Part shown: one piece after another, positions 55,761 to 64,000 of the stretch
Numbering within the stretch: the first letter of the stretch is position 1
Layout of the letters: every line of letters begins with the position of its first letter
From: Datura wrightii
Lineage: Eukaryota; Streptophyta; Magnoliopsida; Solanales; Solanaceae
Direction of reading: 5' to 3'
Length of the DNA stretch: 64,000 nucleotides
Assembly (NCBI GenBank): GCA_035772735.1
Contig: JASDFA010000020.1
Location: 15,293,501 to 15,357,500, forward strand
Program-made: the position numbers and the translations under genes
The notes under the pieces: model-generated
Told to the model about the DNA's origin: nothing
Seen by the model: the letters and a program-made list of their open reading frames with translations, nothing else
Database searches by the model: none

Positions 55761-56560
55761 TGGGAAAAGCTGCCAGCAGGTAAAAGCTGAACATCAAAAA
55801 CCAGTGGATTGACACAAGAGATAGAGGTATCTATGTGGAAATGGGAAGCAATTAACATGGATTTTGTGACAAGATTACCCTGGACGAGGCATAGATTTGA
55901 TTCTATTTGGGTGATTGTTGACAAATTAAGAAATCAACTCATTTCCTGCTAGTCAGGACCACTTTCTCAACCAAGGACTATGATGAATTATATATCAGAG
56001 AGATAGTTTGATTGCATGGTGTCCCGACATCTATCATTTCCGACAGGGGAGCACAATTCACAGATAGATTCTAGCAGTCATTTCAGAAAGGCCTAGGAAC
56101 ACAGGTTAATTTGAGTACAACATTCCATCCTCAGACAGATGGGTAGGTAGAACATATAATTTAGAAGCTCGAGGATATGTTACAGGCGTGTGTGTTAGAC
56201 TTTGGGGGAAGTTGGGATGAGCATTTATCCCTTATTGATTTGCTTACAATAACAGTTATCATTCGGCAATGCAGGTTATAAGGCCTCATATGGACGGAAA
56301 TGCAGGTTTCCCATAGGATGGTTCGAAGTAGGAGAATCAGAGTTAATTGGACCAGACATGATCCACCAATCAGAAGAAAAAGTAAAACTCATTAGAGACT
56401 GCTTGCTGACAGCTTAAAGTTGCTAGAAGTCCTACTCCGATGTACGACGTAGAGATCTGGAATTCAATATTGATGACTGTGTATTTTAGAAAGTTTTGCC
56501 AATGAAGAGCGTAATGAGATTTGCTATGAAGGGAAAGCTTAGCCCTAGTTTTATTGGGCC
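55761..56560 (+). pseudogene. Element A integrase
   Basis: Resumes at the integrase zinc finger (CQQVKAEHQ), then VTRLPWTRHRFDSIWVIVD, a degraded SDRGAQFTDRF-like block and QTDG. At least six stops and frameshifts. The segment between A's RNase H at 48040 and here is lost, about 230 residues compared with element B. Confidence 0.88.
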
Positions 56561-56900
56561 ATATTGGGTCCTCTAGAGAAGTAGGCCAAGTGGCGTATGA
56601 GCTAGACTTACCTCCAGAGTTAGAATCGGTTCACCCAGTCTTTCACGTGTCAATGCTGCGAAAGTGTATAGAGGACCCGTCCCGAGTGGTACCAGTTGAG
56701 GACGTTCTGGTTACTGAGGATCTAGCCTACAAAGAGGTTCCAGGGGCCATATTAGATCTATAGGTTCGTCCGTTGAGAACAAAAGATGTCGCTTCTGTTA
56801 AAGTATTATTGAGGAACAAGAATAAAGAAGAGATGACCTGCGAAGCTGAGGATGATATGAGGTCTAGATATCCTCACCCGTTCCAGGTTTTATCCAGATT
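56554..56900 (+). pseudogene. Element A integrase C-terminus and chromodomain-like tail
   Basis: 56554-56763 reads VGQVAYELDLPPELESVHPV, FHVSMLRKCIEDPSRVVPVE and EVPGAILDL before a TAG. The tail continues as RTKDVASVKVLLRNK and ends SRYPHPFQV. Confidence 0.9.
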
Positions 56901-57131
56901 ATGTAGTTAAGGTGAGGTTGTTGTTTAGTTATTATTTTACTACTTATGCTATCATTACTATTGCTTAGCTACCTTTTTTATTGTGTAATGGTTGTTATAG
57001 TGTCCTACGAGATGCCTATATTGGACTCTTCTGTGTTCCAGGTATTCTGATAGTTCATATAATAGAGGAGACTCTACCAAATTTTTTCTAAATCCTAGTT
57101 AAGAAAGTTAACTCCTTTAAGCTTGATAATG

Positions 57132-57166
57132 ACATTCGAGGACGAATGTTCCTGGGGGGGGGGGGG
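57132..57166 (+). other. Element A polypurine tract with G13 run and adjacent hairpin
   Basis: A perfect inverted repeat ACATTCG-AGGA-CGAATGT (57132-57149) is followed by CCT and 13 G (57154-57166), two bases before the 3' LTR. The G run is longer than the six or seven G seen in T and B. Confidence 0.88.
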
Positions 57167-57167
57167 T

Positions 57168-59240
57168 TGTTACACCCCACAAATGTTAACAATTAGTAAG
57201 CGCATGTGTGGACTTGTGACGAGTAAGAAGAGCTTGATGTGTGTGGAAAAAAGTCGGGCGAGGCTAGGCCACGAAGGGCCAGGGAGATGCGCCTGCCGGC
57301 AGGGCACCGGCTAGCGCGACGCACTAGGCCCACTTGCGCATGGAGAGGTGCGACGCGGGGGGCCTGCTGGCTCTATGGCCGACGTAGGGCGCCCCCTGCC
57401 ACCAACCTCACACATATATATATATATAGGCCCCTTCACTTCATTTGAATCATTTTCCAAAAACATATTCGGCCAAGTCAAGAGAAAACCGAGGAATCCT
57501 TTAAATTATCGTCCGATTATGCTACAAACGCCATCCAATATTAAATTAACTTCGGATAACGAGTTCTGGGCCTACGAGAAGCATTATTACGAAGTTATTT
57601 TCTCAAAATACGCTCAGCAAATCGAAACTCCACCGGGTAGAAGTTATTAAAATTGCTTCAAATTGATTTCTAAGCGGCCACAGAATTTAGGTAAGCATTT
57701 CTCCCTTTTGAACTCTCGAAAAATTATAGATTTTTGGCCATATTTTACGAAGTTGAATTATAGTTGCCATTAGTATCAAAAGTTACCGTTTTTTCCGAAT
57801 TTAGTATTGAAATTAGACCCATGCTTTCAACATTAAAGTTACAGTTTAAAAGAGCTGGCAAATACAAGTTGAAACTTGTCAGTTATTCGGGAAATCGCAC
57901 TTGAGGTATGTTAAGGAGAATTTCTTCAGCAATTATTTCCTATAGTATTGTAATACAACTTGAGCCCTTATAAGAAAGTCAGAAGTATGTTTATTGTGAC
58001 TAGCTGCTATTGTTAGTTGAGATTAGTACTTTATGTTTAGTTTGGAATTGACCTTGTCCTATATAGCCTTCCGTGACCAACCCCAGGGTTACTAGTTGTG
58101 TCGTCGCCCGCCAGGGGCTATATGACGTTGCTCCAAGGAGCGATATGCCGTCCTAAGGGACGATGTAGAGGCCCAAGGGCCTTATTACAGTCCACTCCAT
58201 GGTTGGACTATTATCTTTATGTCGTATAGGCATCACGCCCTCGTCGAGCCTGGTGCCCAAGGTGTAGTTATCAGGAGTCCACTAGACTCAGACCAGGGTC
58301 CGAATGGGCTCAATTACAGACCCAGGGGACCGGTAGGTTTTCTATAGTTACTAGTTGACTCACTTTGATCGTGTTAGGGGTATGTAAATTGAAGTGTGAT
58401 CGCTAGGGCTTATAGGGGCCCCAAGCGGTTATTCTGTGCTGATTGTACCTTCCAGGCTTATGGGGGCTAGGTAAGGTTTTTGTTTGCACTACTTACTGGT
58501 AAAAATAGACAGCAGGATGTTAAGCCATACAGGTTATATCTCTATCCCTTCTATTCATTTATTTTGAGTTTCATTCTAGTTATATTCAGTCATTTTCATT
58601 TACTACCTTACATATTCGATACATATTGTACTGACACCCCATCCTTGGGCGCTACATTACTTGCCTGCAGGTGTGGATAGACACGGATCAGGACCTTCTT
58701 TGCTTCCAGCCAGAGTTAGCAGTACAGTCAGCTCCCTTCCTCCGGAGCTAATAGTCAGAAGGTCTGCTCTTTTTTGATTGTATAGTTTATAGGTAGGTTG
58801 GGGCCCTGTCTCGACCATTATTCCACTTCTAGAGGCTTGTAGGCTTTCCAGTTATTCATTTGGTTATTGGTAGTGTGGGGCCTATATATGTTTTGTTTCA
58901 TGTGATGGCCGTGTAAGGCCTTGTTTAGCTGTTACTTAGTGGCCTTGTCGGCTAAAGTATAGTTGTAGTTGCCTGATTTTCATTATGCTAAAACTAGACG
59001 GCATGGTAGTCTTGTCGGCCCACATAGGATTCCCTTTTATTGCTTGTTGTTGGTTAGCTATTTTTACAGATGGGTATACGGCCTTGTTGGCCGGAGGCTG
59101 TACTTACAACCTAGATATAGTTCGTTGTTTTCTTGAATTGAGTCACAGGCATGCACCAGACGTGCATAAGTCCAACCAGGTCAGTTAGATCCCAATGTGA
59201 CACTAGGTGCTAGTTATGCCTCCCAAGGCGGGGTGTGATA
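57168..59240 (+). repeat. Element A 3' LTR
   Basis: 2,073 bp, TGTTACACCC...GTGTGATA. TATA block at about 57413-57431. Clearly more diverged from the 5' LTR than B's LTRs are from each other, so A is older than B. Confidence 0.93.
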
Positions 59241-59245
59241 GTAGT

Positions 59246-59674
59246 AATGCTTCCGGTAGGCCTGAAATTCATTACCCAAAGTTAATTTGAGACTGGATGG
59301 CATATTTGGTAGCGTAATCAGATGAAAAATAATCGAAATCTACATATTCCTTTACTCCTGGCCGAGAAGATATTTGGAAATGACTAGAATTTAAGCTAAG
59401 GGGGGTATATATATATATGAGGTCAGTGGAAGGGGGCACCCCGTGCCAGCCATCATGCCAGCATTCCCCCCCGTGTCTCGCCTCCCATCCCGCCTCAGTG
59501 CCTGGCGCGCCGTGCCGGTCGGTGCACTGCCGGTTTGAGTGTCGCGCTGGCCCTTCACGACCTAGCCTCGCCCCACCCTACTTTTGAGGATTTTTACACA
59601 TGCGTCAAGCTCTTTTTATTCGTCACAAGTCCACGCATACGCTTACTAATTATTAACATTTACAGGGTGTAACA
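59246..59674 (-). repeat. Element T 3' LTR, smaller piece (U3 side)
   Basis: Begins after the GTAGT duplication and ends ...GGGTGTAACA at 59674, the LTR start on the minus strand. Contains a TATA run (about 59404-59420) and a GC-rich block, as in A's U3. Confidence 0.9.
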
Positions 59675-59709
59675 TCCTCCCCCCGTTAGGAACATTCGTC
59701 CTCGAATGT
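59675..59709 (-). other. Element T polypurine tract and adjacent hairpin
   Basis: Minus strand: CCTAACGGGGGGAGGATG next to the LTR, preceded by the perfect inverted repeat ACATTCG-AGGA-CGAATGT (59692-59709). Confidence 0.88.
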
Positions 59710-60239
59710 CATTCTCAGGCTTAAAGAATTTAACTACCAAGACTTGGGAAAATTTTGGTAGAGTCTCCCCTATATGATAGACTATCTAAATGAAATGTAA
59801 AAAAGTCTAATACAGGCGCCTCGCAGGATGCTATAACAACTATTTCATCACAAGAGGTTGCTAGCTAACAATACCGGTAACACAAGCAGTAAAATAACAA
59901 CTGAATAACAACATCACCTATAATTGAATAATCTGAATCAATCTTGGAACAAGTGAGGATATCTAGAACTCATGTCATCCTCAGCTTCCCAAGTCATCTC
60001 TTCTTTATTTCTGTTCCTCCATAATAGCTTAATAGAGGCTACATCTTTAGTTCTTAACCTGCGAACCTGCCGATCTAGTTGACAATTGGAACTTCTTCGT
60101 AGGCTAGCTCCTCAGTGACCCGAACGTCCTCAACTGGCACCACTCGGGACGTATCTCCTATGTACTTCCACAGCATTGACACGTGAAAGACTGGGTGGAC
60201 AGATTCCAGCTCTGGAGGTAGTTCTAGTTCATATGCTAC

Positions 60240-61163
60240 TTAGTCTATTCTCCGGAGGATCCGATATGGGCCAATAAATCTAGGGCTAATCTTGGTCTTT
60301 TTACCTAGCCTCATTACGCCCTTCATCGAAGAAACTTTCAGAAATACCCAGTCATCAACATTGAATGCCAGGTTTCTATGCCGTACATCGGAGTAGGATT
60401 TCTGGTGACTCTTAGCCATTATCAAGCGCTCTCTAATGAGTTTTATTTTTTCCTCTAATTGGTGGATCATGAATGGCCCAATCAACTTTGGTTCTCCTAC
60501 CTCAAAGCATCCAACGGGGGACCTACATTTTCGCCCATATAGGGTCTTATTGGGCGCCATCTGAATTGCCAAATGATAACTGTTGTTGTAAGCAAATTCA
60601 GTAAGAGGTAAGTGCTCATCTTAACTTCCCCCGAAGTCTAACACACTCATTCGCAACATATCCTCGAGCATCTAAATTGTACATTCTGCCTGCCCATCTA
60701 TCTAAGAATGGAATGCTGTACTCAGATTAACTTGTATTCCCAAGACTTTCTGAAATGACTGCCAGAATCTAGCTGTGAATTGTGCCCCCTGTCGGAAATG
60801 ATAGATGTCAGGACACCATGTAATTGATCTATTTCTTTGATATACAATTCAGCATAGTCCTTGGCCGAGAAGGTTGTCTTAACTAGCAGAAAATGAGCTG
60901 ATTTCGTCAGTCTATTGACAATCACCCAGATAAAATCAAATCTATGCTTGGTACGAGGTAATCCTGTCACAAAATCCATGTTGATTGCTTTCCATTTCCA
61001 TGTAGGTACGGATATCTCCTGTGTCAATCGCCAGTTTTTTATGTTCAGCTTTTACCTGTTGGCAGTTAGGGCACTGTGCTACAAATTCTACTATGCTTTT
61101 TTTTTTCCTTTTAGGCCACCAGTAAATCTCCTTTATGTCATGATACATTTTCATCGAACCCAA
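60240..61163 (-). pseudogene. Element T integrase
   Basis: 61163-60942 holds MKMYHDIKEIYWWP and CPNCQQVKAEH. 61027-60722 holds DFIWVIVNRLTKSAHFLLVK and SIISDRG. 60572-60240 holds YGRKCRSPVGCFEVGE and SPRFIGPYRILRRID. The three pieces are in different frames or separated by stops. Confidence 0.9.
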
Positions 61164-61525
61164 ATAAAGAGAGTAAGGAGAGTAGTGTACGTCGGCTACA
61201 ATTTATTGGCGGAGCCCTGCTACATCTAGAACACAAAGGCAACTGCTGAACCTTAGGACCCCGTCTTTGGTTACCTCGAAAGCTGATAATTCACCCTGTT
61301 GTACCTTATCTATGAGTTGCGCTAAATGGGGATCTTCATACTATCGTTCCTTTACCTCCACCACCAGGGATGATACTGTGGTATTCTGAATTACAACCCC
61401 ATTATCTCCTGAATCTACTATTCGAATGGCTATGCTGGCTAACTGGTGCAATTCTCGAGCCAACTCTCACTGTTCGGGCCTCAAATGTGCTAAACTTCCC
61501 ATAGATCTATGACTACGAGAATCTT

Positions 61526-61909
61526 CTATGATGTTAGCCTTCCCTGGATGAACAAAATGTTCACATCATAGTCCTTCAACAGTTCTATCCAGCGACGCTG
61601 CCGTAAGTTCAACTCTTTCTGAGTGAAAATGTACTGGAGACTTTTATGATCAGTGAAAATATCCACATGGACACCATACAAATAATGCCTCCATATTTTG
61701 AAGGCATGAACCAACGCAACTAACTCTAGATCGTGGGTGGGGTAGTTCTTTTCATGTTTCCCTAGTTGCTTCGAAGCATAAGCAATCACCTTACTGTGTT
61801 GCATTAGAAAACACCCTAACCCAACGCCCGAAGCATCATAATACACTGCATGACCCTTTGATCCTTCTGGAAAAGCTAGTACTTGCGCTGATGTCAATAT
61901 GTTTTTCAA
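61526..61909 (-). pseudogene. Element T RNase H
   Basis: YYDASGVGLGCFLMQHSKVI, YPTHDLELVALVHAFKIWRH, DIFTDHKSLQYIFTQKELNL. The longest clean stretch of T, ending by frameshift after KDYDVNIL. Confidence 0.9.
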
Positions 61910-61912
61910 CTC

Positions 61913-62700
61913 CTAAAAACTCTGTTCACACGTCTCAGTCCACTGAAATTTGGCGGCTTTCTGAGTCAATTTAGTCAAGGGCACTGATAGAGTAGAAAAT
62001 CCTTCCACAAACCTCCAGTAATACCCGACTAATCCCAGGAAACTGCGAACTTCCGTTGGAGTTTTAGTTCTAGGCCATGTCTTTACTGCCTCAATTTTCT
62101 GTGAATCAACTTGAATACCGGCCTCTGATACAATATGGCCCAGAAAGGCCACTAAATTCAACCAGAACTTACATTTAAATTTTTTTGCATATAACTGACG
62201 ATCTCTGAGGGTCTAAAGTACCATCCTCAAATGATTTCCGTGTTCTGCTTTAGAATGGGAGTACACCAGGATGTCATTGATAAATACTATCACAAATAGA
62301 TCTAAATACGGCCTGAAGATGTTATTCATCAGATCCATGAACACTACTAGAGTATTCGTCAACTCGGATGGCATGATTAGGAATTCAAAATGACCATACC
62401 TAGTACTGAAAGCTGTTTTTGGGATGTCTTTCTCCGGAACCCGTACCTGGTGATACCCTAACCTTAAGTCGATCTTAGAAAAATATTTCGCCTCTTCTAA
62501 CTGATCAAATAGGTCATCTATCCTAGGAAACGGGTATTTATTCTGGTAACTTTATTTAACTTCCGATAGTCTATGAACATGCAAAGAGAGCCATCTTTCT
62601 TTCTCACAAATAAAACTGGCGCACCCTACGCTGATGTACTCGGCCTGATGAAGCCCTTATCTAACAAATCTTTCAACTGGTCCTTCAGTTCTCCCAATTC
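61913..62700 (-). pseudogene. Element T reverse transcriptase
   Basis: 62161-61913 is the thumb (PTEVRSFLGLVGYYWRFVEG). Upstream, broken frames show YGHFEFLIMPSELTNT-like and FINDILVYS in place of F-I/V-D-D. Inactive. Confidence 0.85.
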
Positions 62701-64000
62701 AACGGAGCCATTTCGAACATAGGGATGGATATAGGTTGAGTACGTGGTAACAAGTCGATAGAGAAATCGATTTTCCATTTTGGGGGGATACCAAGAAGTT
62801 TATTTGGAAATATTTCTGGAAATTCACTAACCACTGGAATGGACTGAAGGGTCAGGGATTCTGCTTGCATATCCTGAACTCTGATAATATGATATATACA
62901 TCCCTTTGCTATTAACTTCTTCACCCGAAGATAGGATATGAACCTACCTTTTGGCGTAGCTGCACTGCCCTTCCACTCTCACACTACCTCCCTTGGAAAG
63001 TGGAATTGGACTGTCTTGGTCCAGCACTCTACGTTGGCATAACACGGTGCTAGCCAGTTCATACCCATGCTTGCATCAAAGTCGATCATTTATAGCTCCA
63101 CTAAATTTGCTAAAGTCTGATGAACGATGACCTCTACTGTACACCCCTAGTAAACCCTTTTTGCTATAATAGAATCACCGACAAGCATAGATACTAAAAA
63201 GGGTCGCTGGAGCAATTCTGACGTTATACTGAATTTTCACACCACTAATGGGGTAGCATAGGAAAAAATAGAACCTAGGTCTATCAAAACATAAATTGTG
63301 TGAGAGAAAATGTCTAGCATACCTCTCACAACATCCAGCGATGACTCTGACTCCTGTTGCCCCGGTAAAGCATAAGTGTGCTCTGGACCGTTGCCTGAGC
63401 TAGATGCCCCTGATCGGCCTCGGCCTCTGCCGGCTAAAACTGAGGGCCTGCGCCCTGCTGAAGGTGCTGGGGCATGTGACCCTGCTGAAGATCTGTCCTG
63501 TTAGTCCCGATCACCCTAATCCCGGGCTGGATAATCTCTCATCATGTGACCCTCTTGTCCACAAGTGTAACACGCAGTAGAACCATACCTGCAAGTCCCA
63601 AGATGACTTCAATGCCGATAGGATAATGTGGCACGGTGAATTTGTTCTATTCTAACCCTCTCTGCTGCTGCGAAATCGATGCCCGTGGGCTCTCACCAGG
63701 TCCTGACTGCCAAACGACAGTCTAATCTACCATTCTGCTATTGCTGTGGAGGTGAGGCTCTAGGTGTTCTGCCTGATAGTCATGGCCTAGGTCCGCCCTG
63801 AAACTCTACCTGGGTGTCACTAGGTCTAACCCTATGGTGCAGCTCCTGATTTGCCCTCTCTATCCCCCGCTAGCATTGCTTGATCCCCTCAATACTCTGA
63901 AAAAATGCCTGAATATGGGCAATATTTATGTCCTCTCAAAGCGCGGCCTAATACAAGTCTCCACGTACTCTCGGAGCAGCCCCATAATACACTGGTGCAC
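62701..64000 (-). pseudogene. Element T protease, zinc knuckle and gag C-terminal part
   Basis: 62924-62701 is the protease-RT linker. The protease region about 62940-63330 still shows MGMNWL for the usual MGMDWL. Knuckle at about 63530-63590. From 63640 to 64000 a basic, Pro/Gln-rich gag C-terminus with several stops. Confidence 0.8.

Larger units (their letters stand above)
32400..59240 (+). mobile_element. Element A: Ty3/gypsy chromovirus-type element, host of two further insertions
   Basis: 5' LTR 32400-34496 and 3' LTR 57168-59240 are flanked by a perfect 5-bp duplication, GTAGT (32395-32399 and 59241-59245). Own sequence is 32400-35606, 45944-48040 and 55761-59240, about 8.8 kb. The gap-free order is LTR, primer site, gag, zinc knuckle, protease, RT, RNase H, [missing part], integrase, chromodomain-like tail, polypurine tract, LTR. 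The final LTR base pair has changed from CA to TA. The coding region is dead. Confidence 0.93.
30745..64000 (-). mobile_element. Element T: outermost Ty3/gypsy chromovirus-type element, split by element A; runs off the right edge
   Basis: Its 3' LTR is in two pieces, 30745-32399 and 59246-59674. Placing them together across the GTAGT target site gives one continuous LTR of about 2.08 kb that aligns with the LTRs of element A. From 59675 the interior follows on the minus strand: polypurine tract, chromodomain-like tail, integrase, RNase H, RT, protease, zinc knuckle and gag, out to 64000. The 5' LTR is outside the window. All frames are broken. Confidence 0.9.
59938..64000 (-). pseudogene. Element T Gag-Pol polyprotein, decayed; N-terminus beyond the right edge
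   Basis: Domains in reverse order along the window: chromodomain-like tail and GPY/F (59938-60300), integrase core (60300-61030), integrase zinc finger (about 61030-61200), RNase H (61526-61950), RT (about 61960-62700), protease (about 62940-63330), zinc knuckle (about 63530-63590) and gag (to 64000). Many stops and frameshifts. The RT active site reads FINDILVYS, so one catalytic Asp is lost. The knuckle CYTCGQEGHMMRDY has lost its last Cys. Confidence 0.9.

Noticed and set aside
50333..55765. Target duplication for element D or fragment C
   Set aside because: The right ends of both are missing at the 55760 junction, so no duplication can be tested.

Overview
The window is plant nuclear DNA, most likely from a Solanaceae eudicot. 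It is AT-rich, with GT-AG introns and plant gene families. The hAT-type and SINE-type small repeats look like those common in nightshades; this family-level assignment is from pattern memory, not a search. Only two genes look intact. The rest is layered transposable elements.

Left part (1-9,478): a broken Mutator-like transposase on the minus strand runs off the left edge. It is followed by a hAT-like MITE and a compact, decayed Ty1/copia element (4554-8484) with 236-bp LTRs and a perfect TATCT target duplication. Genes: 9,479-11,770 (+) is a three-exon galacturonosyltransferase of the GAUT8/QUASIMODO1 type (547 aa, pectin homogalacturonan synthesis in the Golgi). 22,116-30,009 (-) is a nine-exon G3BP-like RNA-binding protein (482 aa; NTF2 domain, acidic linker, RRM, RGG tail; stress-granule type), with two GC-AG introns and one 4.55-kb intron full of LINE debris. 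Between them lie a cluster of small tandem duplications, two SINE-like repeats, a second copia relic and a Mutator-type MITE.

Right part (30,745-64,000) is a nest of Ty3/gypsy elements of chromovirus type, which can be unpacked from their ends. The outermost element, T (minus strand), starts at 30,745 and runs off the right edge. Element A (plus, 32,400-59,240, GTAGT duplication) is inserted in T's 3' LTR. Element B (minus, 35,607-45,938, TAGTG duplication, two 2,538-bp LTRs) is inserted in A's gag. A second insertion complex in A's RNase H (48,041-55,760) contains part of a foreign LTR (C) and a coding-free LARD-like element (D). A deletion at 55,760 removed their right ends together with part of A. 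All polyproteins are dead. In B most stops are TAG where the related copy A or the family pattern has CAG.

The most interesting signals are: tandem arrays of small hairpins in the leader regions of both copia elements, whose arms differ in sequence but still pair; a conserved hairpin next to the polypurine tract of all three gypsy elements; a palindromic 9-mer shared by two unrelated LTRs; and the CAG-to-TAG stop pattern in B. I saw no clearly new protein-coding system.
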